64,000 nt of DNA from PFJX01 sp040757575 (GTDB lineage: Bacteria > Pseudomonadota > Gammaproteobacteria > Burkholderiales > Thiobacillaceae), in assembly GCA_040757575.1 (NCBI GenBank), contig JBFLXA010000008.1:82439-146438 (forward strand). Direction: 5' to 3'. The notes under the pieces are model-generated. The model was not told the origin of the DNA. It did not search any database and saw only the letters and a program-made list of their open reading frames with translations. Position numbers and translations under genes: made by a program. Each line of letters begins with the position of its first letter. Within the stretch, counting starts at the first letter, position 1. Below, piece by piece: positions 14,860 through 22,667 of this stretch.

Positions 14860-16250
14860 AACACAAGGTCCGCCACATCCATTTCGTGGGCATCGGCGGC
14901 GCCGGCATGAGCGGCATCGCCGAGGTGCTCATCAACCTGGGATACCAGGTGTCCGGCTCCGATGCGGCCAGCAATGCCGTGACCCGCCGGCTGACGGCCA
15001 TGGGTGCCCGGGTGTACCAGGGCCATGCCGAGGCCCATGCCGCAGGGGCCGACGTGGTGGTGATCTCCAGCGTCATCACCGAGGACAACCCGGAAGTCAA
15101 AGCCGCCCGGGCGGCCCGTATCCCCGTGGTGGCCCGAGCCATGATGCTGGCGGAGCTGATGCGATTCAAGCAGGGCATCGCCATTGCCGGCACCCACGGC
15201 AAGACCACCACCACCAGCCTGGTAGCCAGCGTGCTGAACGAAGCGGGCTGCGACCCCACCTTCGTGATCGGCGGAAAGCTCCTGGCGGCGGACGCCAACG
15301 CCAAGCTAGGCAAGGGCGAGTACCTGGTGGCGGAGGCAGACGAGTCCGATGCCTCCTTCCTGCACCTCTCGCCGGTGATCAGCGTGGTGACCAATATCGA
15401 CGCCGACCACATGGACACCTACGGCCATGATTTCGGCCGCCTCAAGGATGCGTTTGTGGAATTCCTGCACCGGCTGCCCTTCTGGGGCATGGCGGTGGTG
15501 TGCGCCGACGACCCGGTGGTGCGGGAACTGCTGCCCCGCATCGACAAGCCGGTGATGACCTACGGCACGACGGAGGATTGCAGCTTCCAGGCCATCGACA
15601 TCCGGGCCGTGGATGGCGGCATGGCGTTCACCGCCCTGCGCAACGGGGAACGTTCCCCCATCGACATCCGCCTGAACCTGCCGGGCATGCACAACGTGCT
15701 CAACGCCCTGGCGGCCATCGCCATCGCCTGGGAACTGGGGCTGCCGGACACGGCCGTGCAGCGGGCTCTGGAAAACTTCCGCGGCGTGGGCCGGCGCTTC
15801 CAGCGCTACGGCGACCTGCCCCTGGCCAGCGGCGGCCATTACACCCTGGTGGACGATTACGGCCACCACCCGGTGGAGATGCAGGCCACCCTGGCCGCTG
15901 CCCGGGGTGCCTTCCCGGGGCGCCGTCTGGTGCTGGCCTTCCAGCCCCACCGCTATACCCGCACCCGGGACCTGTTCGAGGATTTCGTGCGGGTGCTGTC
16001 CCAGGCGGACGCGGTATTGCTCACCGAGGTCTACGCCGCCAGCGAGGCCTCCATCGTCGCCGCCGACGGCCGCAGCCTGGCCCGGGCCCTGCGGGTGGCG
16101 GGCAAGGTGGAGCCGGTATTTGTGGAAGACGTCAACGCATTGCCCGCCGCAGTGGCGGATTTCGCCCGGGACGGGGACGTGGTGCTGGTGATGGGGGCCG
16201 GCTCCATCGGCCAGATCCCGGCAAAACTTGTGGAGGCCTGCAAGGCATGA
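14856..16250 (+). CDS. murC: UDP-N-acetylmuramate--L-alanine ligase MurC
   Basis: 464-aa ligase that adds L-alanine to UDP-MurNAc. HFVGIGGAGMSGIAEVL at the N-terminus, ATP motif GTHGKTTT at 112-119, EADESDASFL, NIDADHMDTYG, DDYGHHPVE and AFQPHRYTRTRDL are all typical of the family. Normal length. It overlaps the upstream linker frame and murB by 4 bases each. Confidence 0.95.
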   Translation: MKHKVRHIHFVGIGGAGMSGIAEVLINLGYQVSGSDAASNAVTRRLTAMGARVYQGHAEAHAAGADVVVISSVITEDNPEVKAARAARIPVVARAMMLAELMRFKQGIAIAGTHGKTTTTSLVASVLNEAGCDPTFVIGGKLLAADANAKLGKGEYLVAEADESDASFLHLSPVISVVTNIDADHMDTYGHDFGRLKDAFVEFLHRLPFWGMAVVCADDPVVRELLPRIDKPVMTYGTTEDCSFQAIDIRAVDGGMAFTALRNGERSPIDIRLNLPGMHNVLNALAAIAIAWELGLPDTAVQRALENFRGVGRRFQRYGDLPLASGGHYTLVDDYGHHPVEMQATLAAARGAFPGRRLVLAFQPHRYTRTRDLFEDFVRVLSQADAVLLTEVYAASEASIVAADGRSLARALRVAGKVEPVFVEDVNALPAAVADFARDGDVVLVMGAGSIGQIPAKLVEACKA

Positions 16251-17203
16251 ATATGGATGCCCCGGACCTGCAAACCGCCGAAACCCCGGTCACGGGATTG
16301 GAAACCCGGGCCGCCATGGCCGGCTACACCAGCTGGCGGGTGGGGGGGCCGGCTGACCGGCTTTACCATCCCGCCGACCTGGAAGACCTCTGCGCCTTCC
16401 TCAAGACCCTGCCCCCCGACGAACCGGTGCATTTCATCGGCCTGGGCAGCAATCTGCTGGTGCGGGACGGCGGCATCCGGGGCACGGTGATCCACATGCA
16501 CGCCGCCCTCGCCAACCTGCGCCTGGAAGACCGGCGTCTGACCCGCCGCCAGGACGAAAAGCCCGGCCGCATGGGGGTGATCTATGCCGAAGCCGGCGTG
16601 GCCAGCCCCAAGCTGGCCCGTTTTGCCGCCAGCCACGATCTGGTGGACGCGGAGTTCCTGGCCGGCATTCCCGGTACCGTGGGCGGCGCCCTGGCCATGA
16701 ACGCCGGCTGCTACGGCCACGAGACCTGGTCCTACGTGAGCCAGGTACTCACCGTGAACCGTCGCGGCGAAACCCTGAAGCGCACCCCCAAGGAATACCG
16801 GGTGGCCTATCGCCATGTGGAAGGCAACGCCCCCCGGGACGAATGGTTCGTGGCCGCCTGGTTCATCTTCCCCCGGGGCGACGGCCAGGCCAGCCGGGAG
16901 GAGATCAAGCGACTGCTGGCCCGCCGCCAGGCCAGCCAGCCCCTCAACCAGCCCAATGCCGGATCCGTGTTCCGCAACCCCCCCGGCGACCATGCCGCCC
17001 GGTTGATCGAAAGCTGCGGTCTCAAGGGCCTGCGCATCGGCAACGCCCAGGTGTCGGAAAAGCACGCCAATTTCATCGTCAACCTGGGCCAGGCCACAGC
17101 CGCCGACATCGAAACCCTGATTGAAACGGTCCAGGCCCGGGTGGCCGAACAGACCGGGATCACCCTGCAAAGGGAAGTACGCATCCTGGGAGACAAGGCA
17201 TGA
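16247..17203 (+). CDS. murB: UDP-N-acetylenolpyruvoylglucosamine reductase MurB
   Basis: 318-aa FAD- and NADPH-dependent reductase that makes UDP-MurNAc. FAD-binding segments SWRVGGPADRLY and GLGSNLLVRDGG, then GIPGTVGGALAMNAGCYG, the catalytic Ser region NAGSVFRNP and GLRIGNAQVSEKHANFIVN. ATG 16247 overlaps the murC stop (ATGA); the frame upstream of it only shadows murC. The stop overlaps a second 36-codon linker frame that leads to ddl. Confidence 0.95.
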   Translation: MNMDAPDLQTAETPVTGLETRAAMAGYTSWRVGGPADRLYHPADLEDLCAFLKTLPPDEPVHFIGLGSNLLVRDGGIRGTVIHMHAALANLRLEDRRLTRRQDEKPGRMGVIYAEAGVASPKLARFAASHDLVDAEFLAGIPGTVGGALAMNAGCYGHETWSYVSQVLTVNRRGETLKRTPKEYRVAYRHVEGNAPRDEWFVAAWFIFPRGDGQASREEIKRLLARRQASQPLNQPNAGSVFRNPPGDHAARLIESCGLKGLRIGNAQVSEKHANFIVNLGQATAADIETLIETVQARVAEQTGITLQREVRILGDKA

Positions 17204-17310
17204 ATCCCACTCCCCTGACCGCCAGACAAGATCACCGGACCGACACACGCCTGTCCGAAGCCCCCTATCCATGGGCGATGCTCCCATCCTTCCCACGAGC
17301 CCCCGTATGA
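17200..17310 (+). CDS. 36-codon linker reading frame between murB and ddl
   Basis: Reading frame of exactly the same length (111 bases) as the murG-murC linker. It also begins at an ATGA overlap with the upstream stop (murB) and ends at an ATGA overlap with the downstream start (ddl at 17307). The peptide MNPTPLTARQDHRTDTRLSE and its short tail up to RAPV contains no domain that I recognise and, unlike the first linker, is not built of clean heptamers. Coupling of translation is the simplest role. It could also be chance if ddl starts at ATG 17271. Confidence 0.4.
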   Translation: MNPTPLTARQDHRTDTRLSEAPYPWAMLPSFPRAPV

Positions 17311-18269
17311 CGCCTCACCCTTCTACCCTCCCCCCTCACGCCTACGGCAAGGTCGCCGTACTGTTCGGCGGCACCTCCGCCGAGCGGGAGGTCTCCCTCA
17401 AGAGTGGCAACGCCGTGCTGGCAGCCCTGCAAAGCCGGGGCGTGGACGCCCACGCCTACGACCCGGCGGAGAAGCCCCTGCATCTGCTGAAGGCGGAGGG
17501 CTTCCAGCGGGCCTTTGTCATCCTCCATGGCCGAGGGGGCGAGGACGGCACAGTCCAGGGGGAACTGGAACTCCTGGGGGTGCCCTACACCGGTAGCGGC
17601 GTCATGGCCTCGGCCCTGGGCATGGATAAGTGGCGCACCAAGCTGGTCTGGAAGGGGGCCGGCCTGCCGGTGCCTGACTACGCCCTGCTCGACGACAGCA
17701 CGGACCTGGCTGCCGTGGAACGGCAACTGGGCCTGCCCCTGTTCGTGAAGCCCGCCAACGAAGGCTCCAGCGTGGGCATCAGCAAGGTGAAGGTCCCCGG
17801 TGAGCTGGCCAGTGCCTATGCCCATGCCATAAAACACGACAAGCTGGTCCTGGCGGAACGTTTCCTGGGGGGCGGCGAGTACACCGTAGCCATTCTCGGC
17901 GAAGGCGTGGAAATGCGTGCCCTGCCCCCCATCCGCATTGTGCCCACCACGGAGTTCTATGACTTCGAGGCCAAGTATTTCCGCGACGACACCCGCTACC
18001 TGTGCCCCTGCGGCCTGCCGCCGGACCAGGAGGCGCGGATGCAGGCCCTGGCCCTGAAGGCCTTCCAGGTGCTGGGCTGCCGGGGTTGGGGCCGGGTGGA
18101 CGTGCTGGTGGACGAGGATGGCACCCCCGGCGGCACCCCCTACCTGCTGGAGATCAACACCGCGCCGGGCATGACCGACCACAGCCTGGTGCCCATGGCG
18201 GCCCGGGCGGCAGGTATCGAGTTTCCCGACCTGTGCCTGAAAGTCCTGGAGATGGCCCATGTGGGATAA
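17307..18269 (+). CDS. ddl: D-alanine--D-alanine ligase
   Basis: 320-aa ATP-grasp enzyme that makes the D-Ala-D-Ala dipeptide for MurF. The core starts at GKVAVLFGGTSAEREVSLKS; HGRGGEDGTVQGELELLG, FVKPANEGSSVGISKV, and EINTAPGMTDHSLVP carry nucleotide, metal and D-Ala contacts. ATG 17307 is chosen for its ATGA coupling to the linker frame and normal length; ATG 17271, in frame, would add 12 residues. Its first codons lie in a C-rich tract like those near murG and murC. It overlaps ftsQ by 11 bases. Confidence 0.93.
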   Translation: MTPHPSTLPPHAYGKVAVLFGGTSAEREVSLKSGNAVLAALQSRGVDAHAYDPAEKPLHLLKAEGFQRAFVILHGRGGEDGTVQGELELLGVPYTGSGVMASALGMDKWRTKLVWKGAGLPVPDYALLDDSTDLAAVERQLGLPLFVKPANEGSSVGISKVKVPGELASAYAHAIKHDKLVLAERFLGGGEYTVAILGEGVEMRALPPIRIVPTTEFYDFEAKYFRDDTRYLCPCGLPPDQEARMQALALKAFQVLGCRGWGRVDVLVDEDGTPGGTPYLLEINTAPGMTDHSLVPMAARAAGIEFPDLCLKVLEMAHVG

Positions 18270-18990
18270 CCCCACGGCCCTCAACCGCCTGTCCCGCCTG
18301 ATCCTGGCGGCCACCGCCCTGTTCGTCCTCTGGGTGGCGGGCCGGGCCCTGCTGGAGATGAGCTTCCCCTTCCGCCAGGTGACGGTGGAAGGCAGCCGCC
18401 ATGACAGCACCCGGGTGGGGGCCGAGGCCATGGTATCGAGAATGCGGGGTGGATTCTTCTCCATGGATCTGACGGCCGTGCAGGCGGACTTTCTCACCTT
18501 GCCCTGGGTGCGCCGGGCGGATGTGCACCGGGTGTGGCCCGGCCGGCTGGTGGTAACCCTGGAAGAGCACCAGGCCTTCGCCGCCTGGAATGACCAGGCG
18601 AGCATGAACAGCCATGGCGAGATTTTTGCCGTGGAACCGGCTGCCGGCCTGCCCCGGCTCTATGCCCCGGAAGGCATGGAAAAGCTGGTGTTCCGGCGCT
18701 ACGACGAGTTCAACCGCATCGTGGCCCCCCTGGATACCCGCGTGGAGCAGGTGGTGGTCAGCGCCCGGCAGTCCTGGCGGGTGCGCCTGGGAGGCGGCAT
18801 ATCCGTGGAGCTGGGGCGGGAACGGATCAACGAACGCCTGAGCCGTTTCGCCCAGGTTTATCCCCAGGCCGTGGCGGCCGTCGGGCCCATCCATCGTGTG
18901 GACATGCGTTATCCCAACGGCTTCGCCGCCCAGGTGGAATCCGCCGCCGCCCCCTCCGTCAGCGCTGCAAACAAGGCTAGCAAGGCATGA
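18259..18990 (+). CDS. ftsQ: cell division protein FtsQ
   Basis: 243-aa bitopic divisome protein that links FtsA/FtsK to the FtsLB complex. A short cytoplasmic start is followed by one membrane segment (about residues 12-32), a POTRA domain beginning at FPFRQVTVEGS, and the FtsQ beta domain ending in the VDMRYPNGFAAQ motif near residue 215, which is typical of the family. It overlaps ddl by 11 bases and ftsA by 4. Confidence 0.92.
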   Translation: MWDNPTALNRLSRLILAATALFVLWVAGRALLEMSFPFRQVTVEGSRHDSTRVGAEAMVSRMRGGFFSMDLTAVQADFLTLPWVRRADVHRVWPGRLVVTLEEHQAFAAWNDQASMNSHGEIFAVEPAAGLPRLYAPEGMEKLVFRRYDEFNRIVAPLDTRVEQVVVSARQSWRVRLGGGISVELGRERINERLSRFAQVYPQAVAAVGPIHRVDMRYPNGFAAQVESAAAPSVSAANKASKA

Positions 18991-20225
18991 AACAGATTCG
19001 CGAAAACAAGGACCTCATCGTCGGCCTGGACATCGGCACCTCGAAGATCGTGGCGCTGGTGGGCGAAGTACCCCCGGAAGGCGGGTTGTCCATCATCGGT
19101 ATGGGCCAGGCGCCTTCCCGAGGCCTGAAGAAGGGCGTGGTGGTGAACATCGAATCCACCGTCTCAGCCATCCAGCGGGCACTGGAAGAGGCCGAGCTGA
19201 TGGCCAACTGCAAGATCACCCAGGTGTATACCGGCATCGCCGGCAGCCACATCAAGGCCCAGAACTCCAGCGGCATGCTGCCCATACGGGACCGGGAAGT
19301 GAGCCAGGCGGACGTGGACCGGGTGGTGGAAATCGCCCGGGCCCTGAACATCCCCGCCGACCAACAGATACTCCACGTGCTGCCCCAGGAATTCATCATC
19401 GACGGCCAGGACGGGGTGCGGGAGCCCCTGGGCATGTCCGGGGTGCGCCTGGAAGTAAAGGTGCACATCGTCACCGGCGCCGTGTCCGCCGCCCAGAACA
19501 TCGTCAAGTGCGTGCGCCGCTGCGGCCTGGAGGTGAGCGACCTGGTGCTGCAACCCCTGGCTTCCAGCCATGCGGTGCTCAACGACGACGAGAAGGACCT
19601 GGGGGTGTGCATCGTCGACATCGGCGGCGGCACCACGGACATCGCCGTTTTCACCCGGGGCGCCATCCAGCATGTGGCGGTGATTCCCGTGGCCGGCGAC
19701 CAGATCACCAACGACATCGCCATGACCCTGCGCACCCCCACCCGGGAGGCGGAGGACCTGAAGATCCAGCACGGCATCGCCCTGCGCCAGCTGGCCGCCC
19801 GGGACGACATGATCGAGGTGCCCGGCATCGGCGAGCGGGGCCCCCGCATGCTGTCGAAACAGCTTTTGTCGGAAGTCATCGAGCCCCGGGTGGAAGAACT
19901 GTTCAGCCTGGTGCAGGCGGAACTGCGCCGCTCCGGCTTTGAAGAACAGATCTCGTCGGGCCTGGTGCTCACCGGGGGTACCAGCCTCATGAAGGGCATG
20001 GTGGAACTGGCAGAAGAGGTGTTCCACATGCCGGTGCGCATCGGCATTCCCGAATACACCGGCGGGCTCTCAGAGCGGGTACGCAACCCCCGCTATGCCA
20101 CCGGTGTGGGGCTCCTGCTGGCGGGTCTGGAGAAGCATGAAATCGACCAGGCCGCCCGTATCCAGGGGGCCAGTTTCAAACAGATCTTCGAACGCATGAA
20201 GGCCTGGTTTCAACAGAATTTCTGA
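18987..20225 (+). CDS. ftsA: cell division protein FtsA
   Basis: 412-aa actin-like ATPase that tethers FtsZ to the membrane. Phosphate-binding loops VGLDIGTSKIVALVGE and CIVDIGGGTTDIAVF, the SHMA-type 1C domain between them, and VLTGGTSLMKGM are visible. The C-terminus (IFERMKAWFQQNF) forms the amphipathic membrane helix. The ATGA overlap with ftsQ fixes the start. A hairpin with T run follows before ftsZ. Confidence 0.95.
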   Translation: MKQIRENKDLIVGLDIGTSKIVALVGEVPPEGGLSIIGMGQAPSRGLKKGVVVNIESTVSAIQRALEEAELMANCKITQVYTGIAGSHIKAQNSSGMLPIRDREVSQADVDRVVEIARALNIPADQQILHVLPQEFIIDGQDGVREPLGMSGVRLEVKVHIVTGAVSAAQNIVKCVRRCGLEVSDLVLQPLASSHAVLNDDEKDLGVCIVDIGGGTTDIAVFTRGAIQHVAVIPVAGDQITNDIAMTLRTPTREAEDLKIQHGIALRQLAARDDMIEVPGIGERGPRMLSKQLLSEVIEPRVEELFSLVQAELRRSGFEEQISSGLVLTGGTSLMKGMVELAEEVFHMPVRIGIPEYTGGLSERVRNPRYATGVGLLLAGLEKHEIDQAARIQGASFKQIFERMKAWFQQNF

Positions 20226-20231
20226 TCGGCC

Positions 20232-20256
20232 CGGAGGTGCGCCTCCGATCCGTTTT
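20232..20256 (+). terminator. hairpin between ftsA and ftsZ
   Basis: CGGAGG (20232-20237) and CCTCCG (20242-20247) form a 6-bp stem with a TGCG loop, followed after ATCCG by five T. This could be a partial terminator or attenuator that sets ftsZ apart from the upstream transcript, or an RNA-processing site. Confidence 0.5.
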
Positions 20257-20296
20257 TCGCGCGTGTAGTACTTGTTTAGCCAAGGAGGGATGAAAA

Positions 20297-21484
20297 ATGT
20301 TGTTTGAACTGGAAGAAATGCAAAGTCAGGACGCCGTGATCAAGGTCATCGGCGTGGGCGGTTGCGGCGGCAACGCCGTGGACCACATGATCAAGAAGGG
20401 CATGACGGGGGTGGAATTCATCGCCATCAACACCGACTCCCAGGCCCTGAAGCGCAATGCCGCGCAAATCCAGCTGCAGATCGGCAATTCCGCCACGAAG
20501 GGATTGGGCGCGGGCGGCAAGCCGGAAGTGGGCCGCGAAGCCGCCCTGGAAGACCGGGAACGGATCGCCGAACTCATCGACGGCGCCGACATGTTGTTCA
20601 TCGCCGCCGGCATGGGCGGCGGCACCGGCACTGGCGCCGCCCCGATCGTCGCCGAAGTGGCCAAGGACCTGGGCATCCTGGCCGTGGCCGTGGTGACCAA
20701 GCCCTTCAAGTTCGAACAGGCGAAGCGGGAACGGGCTGCCGAACTGGGTCTGAAATCCCTGTCCGAGCACGTTGACAGCCTTATCGTCATCCCCAACGAG
20801 AAGCTGATCCAGGTGCTGGGCGGCAAGACCAAGCTGACCGACGCCTTCGTGGCCGCCAACGACGTGCTGCACAGCGCCGTGTCCGGCATCGCCGAGATCA
20901 TCAGCAACCCGGGCCTCATCAACGTGGACTTCGCCGACGTGAAGACCGTGATGAGCGAAGTGGGCATGGCCATGATGGGCTCCGCCGCCGCCACCGGCGA
21001 AAACCGCGCAGCCGAGGCCGCCAAGGCCGCCGTGGCCAGCCCCCTGCTGGAGAACGTGGACCTGAAGGGCGCTCGCGGCGTGCTGGTGAATATCACCGCC
21101 AACGACAGCCTGACCCTGGAGGAATACTACGAGGTGATGAACACCATCCAGGGCTTCGCCGCCGAGGAAGCCACGGTCATCGTCGGCACCTCCCTGGATG
21201 AGTCCCTGGAAGACGGCCTGCGGGTCACCATGGTGGCCACCGGTCTGGGCAACCCCGTGCGGGCCGCAAAGCCGAAGCCGGAAATCACCCTGGTGCAGCC
21301 CCCGGTCTACCAGCAGGCCACGGGGACCCACGACGCTGTGCCCATGGCGGGATTCGAAGACAATTACGACGCTCCCACCATCATGCGCAACCGTCGCAGC
21401 CACCAGGCAGCCGTGGAAGTGGCCCAGTCCGCCGGCATCGACACCCTGGACATTCCCGCCTTCCTGCGCAAGCAGGCAGACTAA
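20297..21484 (+). CDS. ftsZ: cell division GTPase FtsZ
   Basis: 395-aa tubulin homologue that forms the Z ring. Tubulin signature GGGTGTG at residues 107-113, N-terminal IKVIGVGGCGGNAVDHM, T7-loop region NVDFADVKTVM, and a conserved C-terminal peptide DIPAFLRKQAD that binds FtsA and ZipA, after a variable linker. It has a very strong ribosome-binding site (AAGGAGGGA at 20281-20289). The 71-base gap from ftsA, its hairpin and the strong RBS suit separately tuned, high expression. Confidence 0.97.
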   Translation: MLFELEEMQSQDAVIKVIGVGGCGGNAVDHMIKKGMTGVEFIAINTDSQALKRNAAQIQLQIGNSATKGLGAGGKPEVGREAALEDRERIAELIDGADMLFIAAGMGGGTGTGAAPIVAEVAKDLGILAVAVVTKPFKFEQAKRERAAELGLKSLSEHVDSLIVIPNEKLIQVLGGKTKLTDAFVAANDVLHSAVSGIAEIISNPGLINVDFADVKTVMSEVGMAMMGSAAATGENRAAEAAKAAVASPLLENVDLKGARGVLVNITANDSLTLEEYYEVMNTIQGFAAEEATVIVGTSLDESLEDGLRVTMVATGLGNPVRAAKPKPEITLVQPPVYQQATGTHDAVPMAGFEDNYDAPTIMRNRRSHQAAVEVAQSAGIDTLDIPAFLRKQAD

Positions 21485-21510
21485 CGGGGAACTCCGGGGC
21501 AGCGCATGGA

Positions 21511-21632
21511 AGGACATCCCTGACAGGATGGCCGGGCTTCAACGCGCGGAGCCTTTGCGTCCCATGCAACACCCCCGGTAACGGGTGCATGGAATGTCCT
21601 GCCCGAACAGGCGACCCTCCTGCCTGTTCGGG
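21511..21632 (+). promoter_or_regulatory. structured ftsZ-lpxC intergenic region
   Basis: The 178-base gap can fold extensively. AGGACAT (21511-21517) pairs with ATGTCCT (21594-21600), enclosing CATCC/GGATG and a bulged CCATGCA.../...TGCATGG hairpin. A separate perfect 11-bp hairpin, CCCGAACAGGC (21602-21612) with GCCTGTTCGGG (21622-21632), follows without a clear T run. It could be an ftsZ terminator or an lpxC leader. No start-competent gene lies here. Confidence 0.45.
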
Positions 21633-21662
21633 TAGCATTCTTCTCCAGTTTCAGGAGTGGCC

Positions 21663-22586
21663 ATGATCAACCAGCGCACCATCAAGACCAAGGTCCGAAC
21701 CACCGGGGTCGGGCTGCATACCGGTGCTCGGGTAACCCTCAACCTGCGCCCCGCCCCTGCCGACACAGGCATCATCTTTCAGCGGGTGGATCTCGCAGGC
21801 AAACCCGCCTTTCCCGTGACCCCGGAAAGCGTGGTGGACACCCGGCTTTGCTCGGCCCTGGAAGGCAATGGCGCCCGCATCGCTACCGTGGAACACCTCA
21901 TGTCCGCCCTGGCGGGCCTGGGCATCGACAACCTGTTCATTGAAATCGACGGTCCGGAAGTCCCCATCCTGGATGGTTCCTCCGCGCCCTTCGTCTATCT
22001 CCTGCAATCCGCCGGCATCGACCTGCTGCCCAGCGCGAAACGATTCATCCGGGTGAAAAGCCTGGTTCGCGTCGAAGAAGGGGACAAATGGGCGGAATTC
22101 CGACCCTATGAAGGCATCAGCCTCGATTTCCGCATCGATTTCGATCACCCCCTGTTTCGCAACACCTCCCGGGACATCAGCATCGACTTCAGTCGCCAGT
22201 CCTATGTCCAGGAAATCAGCCGGGCCCGCACCTTCGGTTTCGCCCGGGATGTGGAATACCTCCGCAGCCACGCCCTGGCCCAGGGCGGCACCCTGGACAA
22301 CGCCATCGTCCTCGACGATTTCAAGGTGCTGAACAGCGATGGCCTGCGTTATGTGGACGAGTTCGTCAAACACAAGGCCCTGGATGCTGTCGGTGATCTT
22401 TACCTGACAGGCCACCCCATCCTGGGGGCGTTCTCTGCCTACAAATCTGGTCATGGCCTTAACAACAAATTGTTACGCACCCTGATGGCCACACCGGACA
22501 CCTGGGAATGGGTGCAGTTTCCGGAGGGCAGCCCCCTGCCACCGGGTACCCGGGATATCTTCCCCAGCGCCACACCCTTGACATGA
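21663..22586 (+). CDS. lpxC: UDP-3-O-acyl-N-acetylglucosamine deacetylase LpxC
   Basis: 307-aa zinc amidase catalysing the first committed step of lipid A synthesis. TVEHLMSALAGLGIDN carries one zinc His, the SRARTFGFARDVEYLR loop follows, and FVKHKALDAVGDLYL carries the other zinc ligands and catalytic residues. ATG 21663 was chosen because AGGAG (21653-21657) is 5 bases upstream; GTG 21657 would overlap the RBS. As in many Gram-negative bacteria it closes the dcw cluster, and a bidirectional terminator follows. Confidence 0.95.
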   Translation: MINQRTIKTKVRTTGVGLHTGARVTLNLRPAPADTGIIFQRVDLAGKPAFPVTPESVVDTRLCSALEGNGARIATVEHLMSALAGLGIDNLFIEIDGPEVPILDGSSAPFVYLLQSAGIDLLPSAKRFIRVKSLVRVEEGDKWAEFRPYEGISLDFRIDFDHPLFRNTSRDISIDFSRQSYVQEISRARTFGFARDVEYLRSHALAQGGTLDNAIVLDDFKVLNSDGLRYVDEFVKHKALDAVGDLYLTGHPILGAFSAYKSGHGLNNKLLRTLMATPDTWEWVQFPEGSPLPPGTRDIFPSATPLT

Positions 22587-22618
22587 GTCGGGGCCTGATC
22601 CGGGGTCAGGCATTTCCA

Positions 22619-22658
22619 AGACAACAAAAAAGGCGCCTTAGCGCCTTTTTTGTTGTCT
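22619..22658. terminator. bidirectional terminator between lpxC and pilQ
   Basis: Near-perfect 18-bp palindrome: the arms 22619-22636 and 22641-22658 around CTTA contain GGCGC/GCGCC flanked by six A on one side and six T on the other. It can terminate lpxC on the plus strand and pilQ on the minus strand. Confidence 0.92.
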
Positions 22659-22667
22659 GGGCCCAGG

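Noticed and set aside
16031..17296. 421-codon frame antisense to murB
   Set aside because: It runs across real gene borders on the opposite strand without RBS or recognisable motif.
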